From NCBI RefSeq assembly GCF_041415945.1, contig NZ_JBGCUS010000001.1, positions 3,658,001 to 3,722,000 of the forward strand: a DNA stretch of 64,000 bases, written 5' to 3'. The notes below the pieces were generated by a model that was not told the DNA's origin, ran no database searches, and saw only the letters and a list, made by a program, of their open reading frames with translations. The position numbers and the translations under genes are program-made. Positions 17,736 to 27,429 of this stretch are shown here, in pieces. This DNA comes from Ancylobacter sp. IITR112 (GTDB lineage: Bacteria; Pseudomonadota; Alphaproteobacteria; Rhizobiales; Xanthobacteraceae). The number at the start of each line of letters is the position of its first letter. Positions within the stretch are counted from its first letter, which is position 1.

Positions 17736-17758
17736 ATCCCCGGGTCAAGCCCGGGGAT
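17736..17758. terminator. Perfect hairpin between convergent genes (bidirectional terminator or REP-like palindrome)
   Basis: ATCCCCGGG (17736-17744), loop TCAAG, CCCGGGGAT (17750-17758) form a perfect 9-bp stem. A weaker related palindrome (CCCGGGCTTGAGCCGGG) lies at about 17652-17669. The element sits between the convergent carbamoylase-like and ROK kinase genes. There is no U-run. Palindromes of this CCCGGGGTCAAGCCCCGGGG type are, to my knowledge, scattered through Rhizobiales genomes, so this may be a dispersed repeat serving as a terminator. Confidence 0.55.
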
Positions 17759-17787
17759 GAGGGTGCACAGGAGGGAGAGGCCCCCGC

Positions 17788-18516
17788 TCACCCCTTGCGC
17801 CAGAGCGCGGCGCCGCCGGTGAGGCCGGCATCGTTGCTGGCCAGGCTGACATTGGCCGGCAGCTCGATCTCGACATGCTTGGCGTTGCCGCCGCCGAGAT
17901 AGAGATGATCATAGTGCAGCAGTACGTAGAGCAGCTCGATCACCCGCTTCACATGGTGGTTCCAGTGGTGCTTGCCGTGCGTCTCATAGGCGGCGACACC
18001 GAGATATTCGTCATAGGTGAGATTGTCGTGCACCGGGTGGTGCGCCAGCTCCATATGCGGCATCAGTTCGCCGTCGCGGAACAGCGCGGTGCCGCAGCCG
18101 GTGCCGAGCGTCATCACCAGTTCCAGCCCCGTGCCGGAGACGATGCCATAGCCCTGCATCTCGGCATCGTTGATCAGCCGCGCCGGCGCCTTCAGCCGTG
18201 CCGCCATGGCGTCCGCCAGCGCGAAACCGGCCCACAGCTCGGTGCCGAGGTTCGGCGCGGTGAGCACCCGCCCATTGCGCACCACGCCGGGAAAGCCGAT
18301 GGAAATGCGGTCGAAGGCCGGCAGCTTGGCCGCCATGCCGGCATAGGCATCGAGCAGCGCCTCCGGATGGCAGGGATGGGGCGTGTCGACCTTCTCCCGC
18401 TCGGACAGCATGGTGCCGTGATCGTCGATGAGGGCGCATTTGAGCCCGGTGCCGCCGATATCCGCCGCCAGAATGCCCGGCTTGCCCGTCTCGGCCGTCT
18501 TGTTCGCCTCTGTCAT
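17788..18516 (-). CDS. ROK-family polyphosphate glucokinase-like kinase
   Basis: The protein is 242 residues. GILAADIGGTGLKCALID is the phosphate-1 motif of the actin-like ATPase fold, RLINDAEMQGYG carries the catalytic Asp, and LVMTLGTGCGTALF is the phosphate-2 motif. DHLYLGGGNAKHVEIELP resembles the C-terminal part of PpgK enzymes, which phosphorylate glucose with polyphosphate. The zinc-binding ROK cysteine motif is absent, as in PpgK. Its start overlaps the stop of the glucoamylase by four bases, so glucose released by that enzyme would be phosphorylated by a co-translated kinase. Confidence 0.82.
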   Translation of the reverse strand: MTEANKTAETGKPGILAADIGGTGLKCALIDDHGTMLSEREKVDTPHPCHPEALLDAYAGMAAKLPAFDRISIGFPGVVRNGRVLTAPNLGTELWAGFALADAMAARLKAPARLINDAEMQGYGIVSGTGLELVMTLGTGCGTALFRDGELMPHMELAHHPVHDNLTYDEYLGVAAYETHGKHHWNHHVKRVIELLYVLLHYDHLYLGGGNAKHVEIELPANVSLASNDAGLTGGAALWRKG

Positions 18517-21020
18517 GTCTGCCCTCCTTCGACATCGCTGCGCGCGGGCTCGGCGACCCGTCGGCTCACCGCCGGCTCGTCGGCCGCCGCGTGGAACAGC
18601 GCGCCGTCGCCATCAATGACGACGCTGAAATCCTCGCCTTCCCACTTCTCGGCTTCTGGCCAGAAAAAGGTGAAGCGCAGATGACGCCCATGATGGCGCA
18701 GCGTGGTCGGCAGATCGGCGATGTGAAGGCCGAAGCTGGTCGGGCGCGTCGGCGTGTCCTCGCTGGTGGTCCAGCCGTCGAGCGACCAGTGGATGATGGC
18801 CGGCGCCGGCAGTTCGAGACGCAAGGCGAGGCCGGCGGGCAGCGAGCGGAGCTTCTGGTTGAAGTGCCAGAGCCGGCGCGGCGAGGTGACCTTGTCGACG
18901 AGATAGCGCTGCACGGTCTGCGGCGGCGTGTCGAACACCTTGCCGTCATGCAGCGAGCGCATCAGCTTGATGTGCTCGGAATGCGCCCAGACCAGCGGCA
19001 TGGCGCTGCCGGAAGGACGGCCCTTATAAAGCTCGCGCTCGGGAATGTCGTCCTGGTCCCACACCTGTTCGGGCAGCAGCCCGCCCGGCCCGGCGCAGTC
19101 CTCCAGCGTCACCAGAAGCTGGCCGGCGCGCACCAGATTGCCAGCGGCGATCTCGTAATGGGCGCGCTCGCCGGTGAGCAGCGGCCAGGCGCGGCCCACC
19201 CCGGTGCCGTCGAAGGGCGAGCCGTCCTCGTGCTCGCCATAGCCGTCGCCATTATAGCGGTACCAGACGGGGCCCTGCGGCAGTTCCACCTTGAGGATGG
19301 CGTCGATCGCCTTGATGGTGTCGAGGATGCGCGGATCGTCCGGGGCGCGCAGGCCGAAGCGCACCAGCGCCAGCGCGTCGGGGGAGATGAGCTGCGCCGC
19401 CGGCTGGTCGGTATCCGCCGGCGGGCGGTTCTTCACCGGGACGAAGCCGTCGAGCGGGGAGGCGGCATCCGCCGTCTCCGGCGGCGCGACGCGCACATAA
19501 TAGCCCTGCACGCCCAGCCTGTCGGCGAGATCGGTGCCGGTGGCGAAGGTCCAGTGCTCGATCGAGTCGTTCCACGCATCCGCCTTCTCGCGCAGATAAT
19601 GCGCGTCGGCGGCGCGGCCGGCGAGGTCCATCATGTCGGCGGCGGCGAGCAGGGCGGAGATTTCCGCCGCCAGGGTGAAGGGCGAGTAGCCGGCATCCTC
19701 CTCCCAGCGGTCCTGGCCGGTCACCGGGCCGTTGAGCACGATGAAGCGCGCGGCGCGGGTGATCATGTCCATGTAGCCATCGAGCTCGCCATGGGCGAAA
19801 TGGCCGCTGCGGCGGATCATGTCGGCGAGCAGGATCGGGAAGGCGCATTCGTCCATCTGCACGCCGCCCCAATAGGGCACGCCGTCGAGCCAGACATTCT
19901 GCGACCAGTGGCCGTCCGGCTCCTGGATCGCGCGCAGATAGCCGAGCACCGATTTGGCCTCGTCATAGGCGCCCGCCGCCAGCAGGCCGCCGGCATTCTC
20001 GACGAGATCGCGCGGCCAGACGAGATGATAGCCGCCGAGATCCTCGTCGCCCTTGTTGAAGCCCCAGGGGATCGACAGGCTGGCGATGATGGCGCCCGGC
20101 ATCGAGTTGGGCTGATGGGTTGCGAGCACGATGGTGCTGGCGCGGTAGGCGTTGATGTTGGAGCGCCCCTGCGGGTGGTCGAGCGGGATCAGCGTGTTCT
20201 GCCAGGCGCGCCAGCCCTGGACATAGCTGCGGCGCAGCTCGTCAAAGCCTTCCTGCAGGCTGGAGACGGCGCGGAAGCCCGCCTCTTCCGGGCGGGCGCC
20301 GAAGCCCAGCGCCACCAGCATCTCGCCATTGCTGGCTTCCAGATCGACCTCGGCGCTCAGCGCCACATTGCCGGATTCGGCGCGGCGGTAGCGCTCTTCG
20401 AGGCAGCCATGGTGGTTCAGTTGCTGCCAGCCATCCGAGGTGCCGACATAGCCGACCGAGCGCGCCTTCCACGGCACCGAGCAGGCGAGCGCCAGCGACT
20501 GGCCCCGGCGGCCGGAGGCGAACAGCATCGGCGTGCCCTTATAGTCGCCGACCCAGCCGGTATTGTCGGCGCCGGCATTGATGAGATGCGGCGCCAGCAG
20601 GGCGAACAGGCGATAATCCGAGATATCGCCGATCAGCGCCTCGAAGGTGACCTTCTGGACCAGCACCTCGCGGCGCGAATCGGTAAGAATCTGCTTCTGG
20701 ATGCGCCAGCGGCCATCGCGGGCGGTGTTCAGCAGGTGATAGGCGGGCACGCCGTGTTCGAGCACGCCGACCTCGTGGTCGGCATCGCGCTTCTCCTCGG
20801 CGAAATAGCCGTCCGGCCCGGTGATGAGGAAGCCGAAATCGCGGGTGCAGGCGGTATCGACCCGGGGATAGTAGATTTCGTTGAGAATGCCGTGGCTCAG
20901 CGTGAACCACAGCCGGCTCGCGGCCGTGCGGGCGGTGCCGACGCCCACCTTGGCGCTCGAGGTCCAGCGTGCCGGGCCGCCGGGGCCACCGGGCGGTATC
21001 AGGTCTCCATCGTCGCTCAT
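18513..21020 (-). CDS. Glucoamylase (glucan 1,4-alpha-glucosidase), GH15
   Basis: The protein is 835 residues from ATG 21020 (GGGGG at RBS distance). The N-terminal super-beta-sandwich (about 1-270; RTAASRLWFTLSHGILNEIY, YYPRVDTACTRDFGFLI) is the glucodextranase-N type. The (alpha/alpha)6 catalytic domain has GGYHLVWPRDLVENAGG, WLDGVPYWGGVQMDECAFP (general acid Glu in DECAFP) and GGLLPEQVWDQDDIPE (general base Glu). A C-terminal beta domain follows. No signal peptide is seen, indicating an intracellular maltooligosaccharide-degrading enzyme. It is translationally coupled to the downstream ROK kinase. Confidence 0.92.
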   Translation of the reverse strand: MSDDGDLIPPGGPGGPARWTSSAKVGVGTARTAASRLWFTLSHGILNEIYYPRVDTACTRDFGFLITGPDGYFAEEKRDADHEVGVLEHGVPAYHLLNTARDGRWRIQKQILTDSRREVLVQKVTFEALIGDISDYRLFALLAPHLINAGADNTGWVGDYKGTPMLFASGRRGQSLALACSVPWKARSVGYVGTSDGWQQLNHHGCLEERYRRAESGNVALSAEVDLEASNGEMLVALGFGARPEEAGFRAVSSLQEGFDELRRSYVQGWRAWQNTLIPLDHPQGRSNINAYRASTIVLATHQPNSMPGAIIASLSIPWGFNKGDEDLGGYHLVWPRDLVENAGGLLAAGAYDEAKSVLGYLRAIQEPDGHWSQNVWLDGVPYWGGVQMDECAFPILLADMIRRSGHFAHGELDGYMDMITRAARFIVLNGPVTGQDRWEEDAGYSPFTLAAEISALLAAADMMDLAGRAADAHYLREKADAWNDSIEHWTFATGTDLADRLGVQGYYVRVAPPETADAASPLDGFVPVKNRPPADTDQPAAQLISPDALALVRFGLRAPDDPRILDTIKAIDAILKVELPQGPVWYRYNGDGYGEHEDGSPFDGTGVGRAWPLLTGERAHYEIAAGNLVRAGQLLVTLEDCAGPGGLLPEQVWDQDDIPERELYKGRPSGSAMPLVWAHSEHIKLMRSLHDGKVFDTPPQTVQRYLVDKVTSPRRLWHFNQKLRSLPAGLALRLELPAPAIIHWSLDGWTTSEDTPTRPTSFGLHIADLPTTLRHHGRHLRFTFFWPEAEKWEGEDFSVVIDGDGALFHAAADEPAVSRRVAEPARSDVEGGQT

Positions 21021-21170
21021 GACGTTACCCCCAACTCTCGTCCCTTGAAGGACGATCTTGTTCGCGCACGCGCCGGACCGATCCGGCGCAGGTCTCCCGT
21101 GCCCCAGGGCGAACCTGCGGGGAATTTCCGGTGCGGTCAATCGTCATGGCCGGCGCGCACGGGCCGCCGC

Positions 21171-23981
21171 CTAGAAGCGCAACCGCAGGCTGGCCTGAAA
21201 ACCGTTGTCGCGCAGCCCGTCGCCGAACTGGCCGGTGTAGCGCACGCCGAGCTCAAGGTCGGCGCCGGCCTGCGCGACCAGCCCCGCCTCCAGCAGCGCG
21301 GTGTCCTGCGCCAGCGGCGCCCCGCTGACGGCGAAAACCGGCCCGCTGGCGAAGCCGCCGGACGGCGCGCCGGCAAAGGCGGCGGCGAGCGTCGGGGTAC
21401 CGCCCCACACATGCTGCCAGGCGGCGGAGGCGTCGACCCGCAGGTCCACCCCCGCCGGCGTGGCGAGCGGCAGCGAGAAGCGCGCGCCGAGCGTGCCGAA
21501 GCTGGCATCGGCGTCCGCTCCGGACACCGCCAGCGCCGCCGCGCCGCCGGTTTCGCGAAAGCGGCCGCCCTCCAGCGCGACATAGGCGAGACCGGCGAAA
21601 GGCTCCAGCCGCGCCCCGGCGAGCGCGATCTCATAGCCGATCTCGCCGAAAAGCTGCGCCGTGCCAGTGCTGAAATCGGCGGTGAGCGTCTGCGGCAGGC
21701 CGGGCAGGGCCAGGCTGCGGCTGGCTGCAACGTTGTTCCAGCCATAGGCGCCGCCCAGACTGAGCGCGAGCGGCCCCCAGCGGCGCCCGCCATAGAGGCC
21801 GAGCGTGTAGCTATCGACCCCCCAGGAGGCGGCCAGGCTCCCGGCACCGAGCGCGCTGTGGCTATAGCCGCCAAAGGCGCCGAGCCTCCAGTCCCCGAAC
21901 ACCAGCCGGTCGAGCCCGGCATGAAAGCCGCCAATGTCACGCGACAGGGCGGCGCCGGCGCTGTCGAGCGTGCCGAAGGAACCGAACCCCTGCAGCCACA
22001 GCGCCGCGCCCGAGCCGGAGGCCGCATCGGCGAGCCGGGTGCCGTCATCGGCATAGCTCGCCACCTGCGCGCCCGGTCCGCCGCCCGCGCCGGAAGCGGC
22101 CCGCAGCCGGTCGAGCGCCGCCGCGCGGGCGAAGCGGGAATCCTGCAGCAACAGGGTTTCCAGCGAGGCGTAGCTCTGGCCCGACAGACGGTCGAACGCG
22201 CCGCGCGCGGCGGAGAGGCTCGGCAGCCAGGCGGCGGAGGCGACCAGCGGCTCGCCGGGGCCGAGCGCGTCCAGCGCGGCGCCGAGCGCGCGCTGATTGG
22301 CGGTGAGGCCGGCGGAGGCGAAGGAGCGGGACTTCGCCACGACGAGGCTCACCGCGTCGTCGCCCGTCACCGCGCTGACAGCGGCGAAGGCCGAGGCCGG
22401 CCCCTCCAGCGCGGCGAATTCGCCCTCGACCCCGGCGCCGGCGGTGAGCATGGTGTAGCTGCCGAAGGGCGCGGGATCGAACAGGCGATAGGCCAGCGTG
22501 CCGCCGAGGCTGGCGGTGCCGCTCACCGCCAGCCGGTCCACCCCCGCCGTGCCGAGCCGCACATCCAGCCGGGCCTCGGCCTCCGCCCGGTAATCGCCGG
22601 TAAGGACCAGCGTGCCCAGCGCGCCGGCCGTTCCCGGCGCCAGCGCGCCGCCGGTCTGGACATAGCCGCCGGCCGCGCCGAGGGTTCCGGTCCCGGAGAG
22701 CACGCCGCCGGCCTGCAGCAGGCGGGCCGTCGTCAGCGCGCCGTCAATATGCAGCCCGCCGCCGATGAGCACCGTGTCGAGCAGCACGTCCAGCCGGCGC
22801 TCCGCCGCGATGTCGAGCCCCGCTCCGGCATGGGCGAGGGTCAGCCGGTCGATGGTCGGCGACATGTCGAGGCGGATCTGCGAGGGCTGCGCGAGCGTCA
22901 CCTCATAATAGCGGCCGAGATTTCCATAGCCGTCGAAATTCCCGTCCCCATTGTCCGGCACCTCGTGGCGGCCTTGCGTATCGGTCCAGTTCGCCGCCTC
23001 GCTCCAGGCGAAGGCGCCGGCGGCAGCGGTGGTGGCGCGCAGCGGGTCGAGGGCGGCAAGCCATTCCGCATGGTCGGAGACCGCGCCATAGGTGGCGAAG
23101 GAGCCATAGGTATAGATATAGGTGCCGGGATTGTCGGGATCCTCGATGCCCCCCGTCGACATCACGCCGATCTGGATGCGTTCCCCGCCCGGCCCGACCA
23201 TGAACAGCGGCCCGCCGCTGTCGCCGGGCGCGCCGGTGCCCTGCCAGGCCGGCACCGGCGCGGTGAGACCATAATAGTTCGGATCGTCAGGGTTCAGCGG
23301 ATCGCGGAACTGCAGGTCGAAGATGAGCGTGCCATCGGGAAGGGTTTCGGCAGTGCCAAGCAAGCTGGCGACGGCGCGGCGGCGCTCGTCATAGCCGAGA
23401 TTGCTCGCCGTTCCCGTGCCTATCTCGCCATAGCCCGCGAGCCAGACCACCTCGCCGGCGGCGGGCATCTGCTCCGGCGAGGTGGCGAGCGTCACCGGCG
23501 CGATTTCCGTCACCGGCCGCGCCAGCGAGATGAGGGCGACATCGTTGGAGGGGTAGCCGAAGGGGACATAGGCCGGATTGACCGCCACGCCTGTCAGCGC
23601 GCGATCATTGGCGGTCGGGCTGGGGGAATCGGGGGAGAAGCGGATCTCCGCCTCCTCCAGCATTGTGTAGAGGTGGCCAGTATCGTCGTTCAGCACGCAA
23701 TGGCCGGCGGTGAGCACGGTGCGGGAATTGATCAGCGTGCCGGTGCAGTGCGACAGGCCGTCGATCGAGAGCGACACCACATTGGGATAGTGGTTGGCGC
23801 TGTCATACCAGTTCTCCACTCCGCCGACCGCCTCGGCATCGACATCGTTGAGATAGATCGCGCCGGCCGGGGTGCCGGCGAGGGCACCGGCAAATGCGCC
23901 GCACGCTACGGCGGCCAGGGCGCCGACATGGCGCCGGGGGAAGAGGGACGCCGCCGCTCGTCCGAAGCTCACACGCACCAC
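21171..23981 (-). CDS. Autotransporter with trypsin-like serine protease passenger
   Basis: The protein is 936 residues from GTG 23981; residues about 1-40 form a long signal peptide. The S1 protease domain (about 50-310) shows the full triad: His94 in TAGHC, Asp146 in SNDVALISL and Ser254 in GDSGGPLF. A beta-helix stalk follows (about 330-560; GGLHIDGALTTARLLQAGGV, LVLTGDYRAEAEARLDV). The autotransporter barrel occupies roughly 670-936 (LWLQGFGSFG, YTLGLYGGRRW, AQLFGEIGYEIALAGARLEP) and ends in the terminal aromatic residue, SLRLRF. It belongs to type Va secretion; substrate unknown. It stands alone upstream of the glucoamylase. Confidence 0.92.
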   Translation of the reverse strand: MVRVSFGRAAASLFPRRHVGALAAVACGAFAGALAGTPAGAIYLNDVDAEAVGGVENWYDSANHYPNVVSLSIDGLSHCTGTLINSRTVLTAGHCVLNDDTGHLYTMLEEAEIRFSPDSPSPTANDRALTGVAVNPAYVPFGYPSNDVALISLARPVTEIAPVTLATSPEQMPAAGEVVWLAGYGEIGTGTASNLGYDERRRAVASLLGTAETLPDGTLIFDLQFRDPLNPDDPNYYGLTAPVPAWQGTGAPGDSGGPLFMVGPGGERIQIGVMSTGGIEDPDNPGTYIYTYGSFATYGAVSDHAEWLAALDPLRATTAAAGAFAWSEAANWTDTQGRHEVPDNGDGNFDGYGNLGRYYEVTLAQPSQIRLDMSPTIDRLTLAHAGAGLDIAAERRLDVLLDTVLIGGGLHIDGALTTARLLQAGGVLSGTGTLGAAGGYVQTGGALAPGTAGALGTLVLTGDYRAEAEARLDVRLGTAGVDRLAVSGTASLGGTLAYRLFDPAPFGSYTMLTAGAGVEGEFAALEGPASAFAAVSAVTGDDAVSLVVAKSRSFASAGLTANQRALGAALDALGPGEPLVASAAWLPSLSAARGAFDRLSGQSYASLETLLLQDSRFARAAALDRLRAASGAGGGPGAQVASYADDGTRLADAASGSGAALWLQGFGSFGTLDSAGAALSRDIGGFHAGLDRLVFGDWRLGAFGGYSHSALGAGSLAASWGVDSYTLGLYGGRRWGPLALSLGGAYGWNNVAASRSLALPGLPQTLTADFSTGTAQLFGEIGYEIALAGARLEPFAGLAYVALEGGRFRETGGAAALAVSGADADASFGTLGARFSLPLATPAGVDLRVDASAAWQHVWGGTPTLAAAFAGAPSGGFASGPVFAVSGAPLAQDTALLEAGLVAQAGADLELGVRYTGQFGDGLRDNGFQASLRLRF

Positions 23982-24038
23982 GCCACGCCTTCCCCGCCTG
24001 TTCCCTCAGGCATGACCCATGCGGCAATGCCCGCCAGC

Positions 24039-25061
24039 TTACGATAGCGCAGCCCCGTCAGCATCGGCGGTAATGGGCGGGGCGGTGCTGGCGCGCAGCA
24101 CCAGTTCGGTCGGCAGGACGATGTCGTCCTCGCGCGTCTCGCCGCCGATCATCGCCAGCAGGCACTCCGCCGCCCGCCGCCCGATCGCCTCGCGCGGCTG
24201 GCGGATGGTGGAAAGCGCCGGGGTCATGTGCGAGACCAACTCGATATCGTCGAACCCCATGACAGAGACATCGCGCGGAACGGCGAGGCCGCGATGCTGC
24301 ACCTCGCCGATGAAGCCGCAGGCCATGGCGTCGCTGGCGAGGAACACCGCCGTGGGACGTTCCTGCGCCGGCAAAGCCAACCACATCTCCCCGGCGCGAC
24401 GGCCGGAGTCGAGGCTGAAATCACCCGGCAGCACCAGAGGCGGCGGCAGGCCGCGCGCGGCGAGCGCCTGCTCGGTACCGGCGAGGCGCGCCTCGCTCAG
24501 CACATTGCCCGGTGGACCCGCGACATGGCCGAGGCGCCGGTGGCCGAGGCCGATGAGATGCTCCACCGCCACCCGTGCCGCCGCGCGATTGTCGATCTTC
24601 ACCCGCGGCGCGCGCAGGCCAGGAATCCATTCCCAGGCCAGCACGACGGGCACACGGCGCTTCAACTCCTCTGCCGGCAGCGAGCCGTCGAGCACGATCA
24701 GCCCGTCGGCGCGGCTCGGCTCGGCATAGGCGATGAGCGCCTCCCCGCCCATGACGCAGCTATCGGCGATCAGCAGATTATAGCCCGCCCCCGCCAGCAC
24801 CGCCGCCATGCCGGCGAGGATCTGCGAGAAGAACGGGTTGGACAGGTTCGGCACCAGGGCCACCACCCCGCCGGTCCGACGGTGGCGCAGATTGCGCGCC
24901 GCGTGGTTGAGGCGATAGCCGGTCTGGCGGATGGCTTCCTCGACGCTGCGCCGCGTCTCGGCGCTGACCACGTCGGGGTTGGAGAGCACGCGGCTGACCG
25001 TGGCGGTGGAAACGCCGGCGAGCCGCGCCACGTCCACGATCTTCGGTCTCTGGTGCTGCAT
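24039..25061 (-). CDS. LacI-family transcriptional regulator
   Basis: The protein is 340 residues from ATG 25061. The HTH is IVDVARLAGVSTATVSRVLS with hinge helix NHAARNLRHRRTGGV. The periplasmic-binding-protein-like effector domain contains VALVPNLSNPFFSQILAGMA, DGLIVLDGSL, VKIDNRAAARVAVEHLIGLG and VSVMGFDDIELVSHMTPALS. It is transcribed divergently from a sugar uptake and metabolism operon, with two operator-like sequences between them, so it is most likely the local repressor responding to the transported sugar or its product. Confidence 0.93.
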   Translation of the reverse strand: MQHQRPKIVDVARLAGVSTATVSRVLSNPDVVSAETRRSVEEAIRQTGYRLNHAARNLRHRRTGGVVALVPNLSNPFFSQILAGMAAVLAGAGYNLLIADSCVMGGEALIAYAEPSRADGLIVLDGSLPAEELKRRVPVVLAWEWIPGLRAPRVKIDNRAAARVAVEHLIGLGHRRLGHVAGPPGNVLSEARLAGTEQALAARGLPPPLVLPGDFSLDSGRRAGEMWLALPAQERPTAVFLASDAMACGFIGEVQHRGLAVPRDVSVMGFDDIELVSHMTPALSTIRQPREAIGRRAAECLLAMIGGETREDDIVLPTELVLRASTAPPITADADGAALS

Positions 25062-25140
25062 GGCCCCTCCATAGCCGCGCCGGGCCCTCGCTGGCAATCG
25101 CCTCGCGATGCCGTTACGGCAGGATCTGCCGATCACCTCT

Positions 25141-25186
25141 TGCAAACGATTACACGCCTCCGCTAGGCTCGCTGCAACCGATTACA
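25141..25186. promoter_or_regulatory. Two LacI-type operators in the divergent promoter region
   Basis: TGCAAACGATTACA (25141-25154) and TGCAACCGATTACA (25173-25186) are near-identical, each an imperfect palindrome around a central CG, as in LacI-family operators. Their 32-base spacing is about three helical turns, allowing binding on the same face. They lie 80-125 bases from the LacI start and 41-86 bases from the isomerase start, so can control both directions. Confidence 0.75.
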
Positions 25187-25226
25187 AAAACCAACGGTTG
25201 GCCGGCACGCCGGTCGGGAGGACACC

Positions 25227-26285
25227 ATGCGGACCATCAAGGGACCGGGCCTGTTTCTGGCCCAGTTCATCGGCACTGACGCGCCCTTCGATAGCTGGCA
25301 CAACATCACCCGCTGGGCCGCCGAGTGCGGCTATGAAGGCGTGCAGGTGCCAACCAACGACCCGCGCATTCTCGACCTCGACAAGGCGGCGGCCTCGCGC
25401 GACTGGTGTTCGGAATGGGCGGGAAAAGGCTCGCAGAACGGCGTCGTCGTCACCGAACTGTCCACCCATCTGCAGGGCCAGCTTGTCGCGGTGCATCCCG
25501 CCTATGACGCCATGTTCGACGGCTTCGCCGCGCCTGCCGTCCGCGGCAACCCGAAGGCGCGGCAGGAATGGGCCGTTGACCAGATGAAGAAGGCGCTCAC
25601 CGCCTCCAGGCATCTCGGCCTCACCGCCATGGTGACCTTTTCCGGCGCGCTGGCCTGGCCCTATGTCTATCCCTGGCCGCAGCGCCCGGCGGGGCTGGTG
25701 GAGGAGGCGTTCGACGAACTGGCCCGCCGCTGGCGGCCGCTGCTCGACTACGCGGATGAATGCGGCGTCGACCTCTGCTTCGAGATCCACCCGGGCGAGG
25801 ATCTGCACGACGGCGACACGTTCGAGATGTTCCTGGAGCGGGTGGACAACCATCCCCGCGCCAAGATGCTCTACGACCCCTCGCATTACGTGCTGCAGCA
25901 GCTCGATTATCTCGACCATCTCGACATCTATGCCGAGCGCATCGGCATGTTCCATGTGAAGGATGCCGAGTTCAACCCGACCGGCCGCAAGGGCGTCTAT
26001 GGCGGCTACCAGCCCTGGCTGAAGCGCGCCGGGCGCTTCCGCAGCCCGGGCGACGGGCAGGTGGATTTCGGCGCCATCTTCTCGAAACTGGCCGCGATGG
26101 ATTTCGACGGCTGGGCGGTGGTCGAGTGGGAATGCTGCCTCAAGCACCCCGAGGATGGCGCGCGCGAGGGCGCGCAATTCGTCAGGAACCACATCATCCG
26201 CGTCACCGAGAAGGCGTTTGACGACTTCGCCGCCGGTGCCACCGACCGCGCCGCCAACCGCGCCTTGCTGGGGCTGGACCGATGA
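25227..26285 (+). CDS. Sugar phosphate isomerase/epimerase-type TIM-barrel protein
   Basis: The protein is 352 residues from ATG 25227 after GGGAGGACACC. It has the xylose-isomerase-like TIM-barrel pattern: AAECGYEGVQVPT, VTELSTHLQGQLVAVHPAYD, VDLCFEIHPGEDLHDG (metal-binding Glu and His), MLYDPSHYVLQQLDYLDHLD (Asp/His), IGMFHVKDAEF (His/Asp) and WAVVEWECCLKH (last metal Glu). Such proteins isomerise or epimerise sugars, keto-sugars or cyclitols. It is the first gene of the LacI-controlled operon and overlaps the next gene by four bases. Substrate unknown. Confidence 0.85.
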   Translation: MRTIKGPGLFLAQFIGTDAPFDSWHNITRWAAECGYEGVQVPTNDPRILDLDKAAASRDWCSEWAGKGSQNGVVVTELSTHLQGQLVAVHPAYDAMFDGFAAPAVRGNPKARQEWAVDQMKKALTASRHLGLTAMVTFSGALAWPYVYPWPQRPAGLVEEAFDELARRWRPLLDYADECGVDLCFEIHPGEDLHDGDTFEMFLERVDNHPRAKMLYDPSHYVLQQLDYLDHLDIYAERIGMFHVKDAEFNPTGRKGVYGGYQPWLKRAGRFRSPGDGQVDFGAIFSKLAAMDFDGWAVVEWECCLKHPEDGAREGAQFVRNHIIRVTEKAFDDFAAGATDRAANRALLGLDR

Positions 26286-27429
26286 GCGCCCCCTCCTCCC
26301 ACGCCCCGCTGCGGCTCGGCATGGTCGGCGGCGGAGCCGGCGCCTTCATCGGCGCCGTGCACCGCATCGCCGCCCGGCTCGACGGCGAGTTCACCCTCAT
26401 CGCCGGCGCCCTCTCCTCCACGCCGGAGAAATCCCGCGCCTCGGGCGAGGCGCTCGGGCTTACCCGCGTCTATGACGACTACCTCGCCATGGCGAAGGGC
26501 GAGGTCCGGCGCAAGGACGGTATCGAGGCGGTGGCAATCGTCACGCCCAACCACATGCATGCCGGCCCGGCGATCGAGTTCCTCAAGCGCGGCGTGCACG
26601 TCATTTGCGACAAGCCGCTGACCGCGACCATGGCGGAGGCGAAGAAGCTGGCCAAGGCGGCGGAACAGTCCAAGGCGTTGTTCATCCTCACCCACAATTA
26701 CACCGGCTACCCGATGATCCGGCAGGCCCGCGCCATGGTGGCGGCGGGCGAGATCGGCCGCGTTCGACTGGTGCAGGTGGAATATGTGCAGGACTGGCTG
26801 ACCGAGGCGGCGGAGAAATCCGGCTCCAAGCAGGCGGAATGGCGCACCGACCCGGAGCGCTCCGGCGCCGGCGGGGCGACCGGCGACATCGGCACCCATG
26901 CCTATAACCTCGCCTGCTTCGTCTCCGGCCTGACGCCGGAAGCACTGGCGGCGGACCTCCAGACCTTCGTGCCCGGCCGAGCGCTGGATGACAATGCCCA
27001 TGTGCTGCTGCGCTTTGCGGGCGGCGCGCGCGGCATGTTGTGGGCGAGCCAGGTGGCGCCAGGCAATGAGAACGGGCTGCGCCTGCGCGTCTATGGCGAC
27101 AAGGGCGGGCTGGAATGGGCGCAGGAGGACCCGAACTATCTCTGGTTCACCCCCTTCGGCGAGCCGAAGCGCCGCATCACCCGCAACGGCGCCGGGGCGG
27201 GGCCGGAGGCGGGCCGCGTCTCGCGCATTCCGCCCGGCCACCCGGAAGGCTATCTCGAAGGCTTCGCCAACATCTATGCCGAGGCGGCACGAGCCATCCG
27301 CGCGCGTCAGGCGGGCGAGGCGGTGCCCGACGGCGTGCTGTTCCCGACGCTGGCGGACGGGCTGGCGGGGATGCGCTTCGTTGAAGCCTGCGTGCAGTCC
27401 TCCCGCCGCAATGCCGGCTGGGTGACGCT

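Noticed and set aside
18591..24047. An 1818-codon open frame opposite the glucoamylase and autotransporter
   Set aside because: No family motif; runs across two unrelated genes and their intergenic gap on the other strand.
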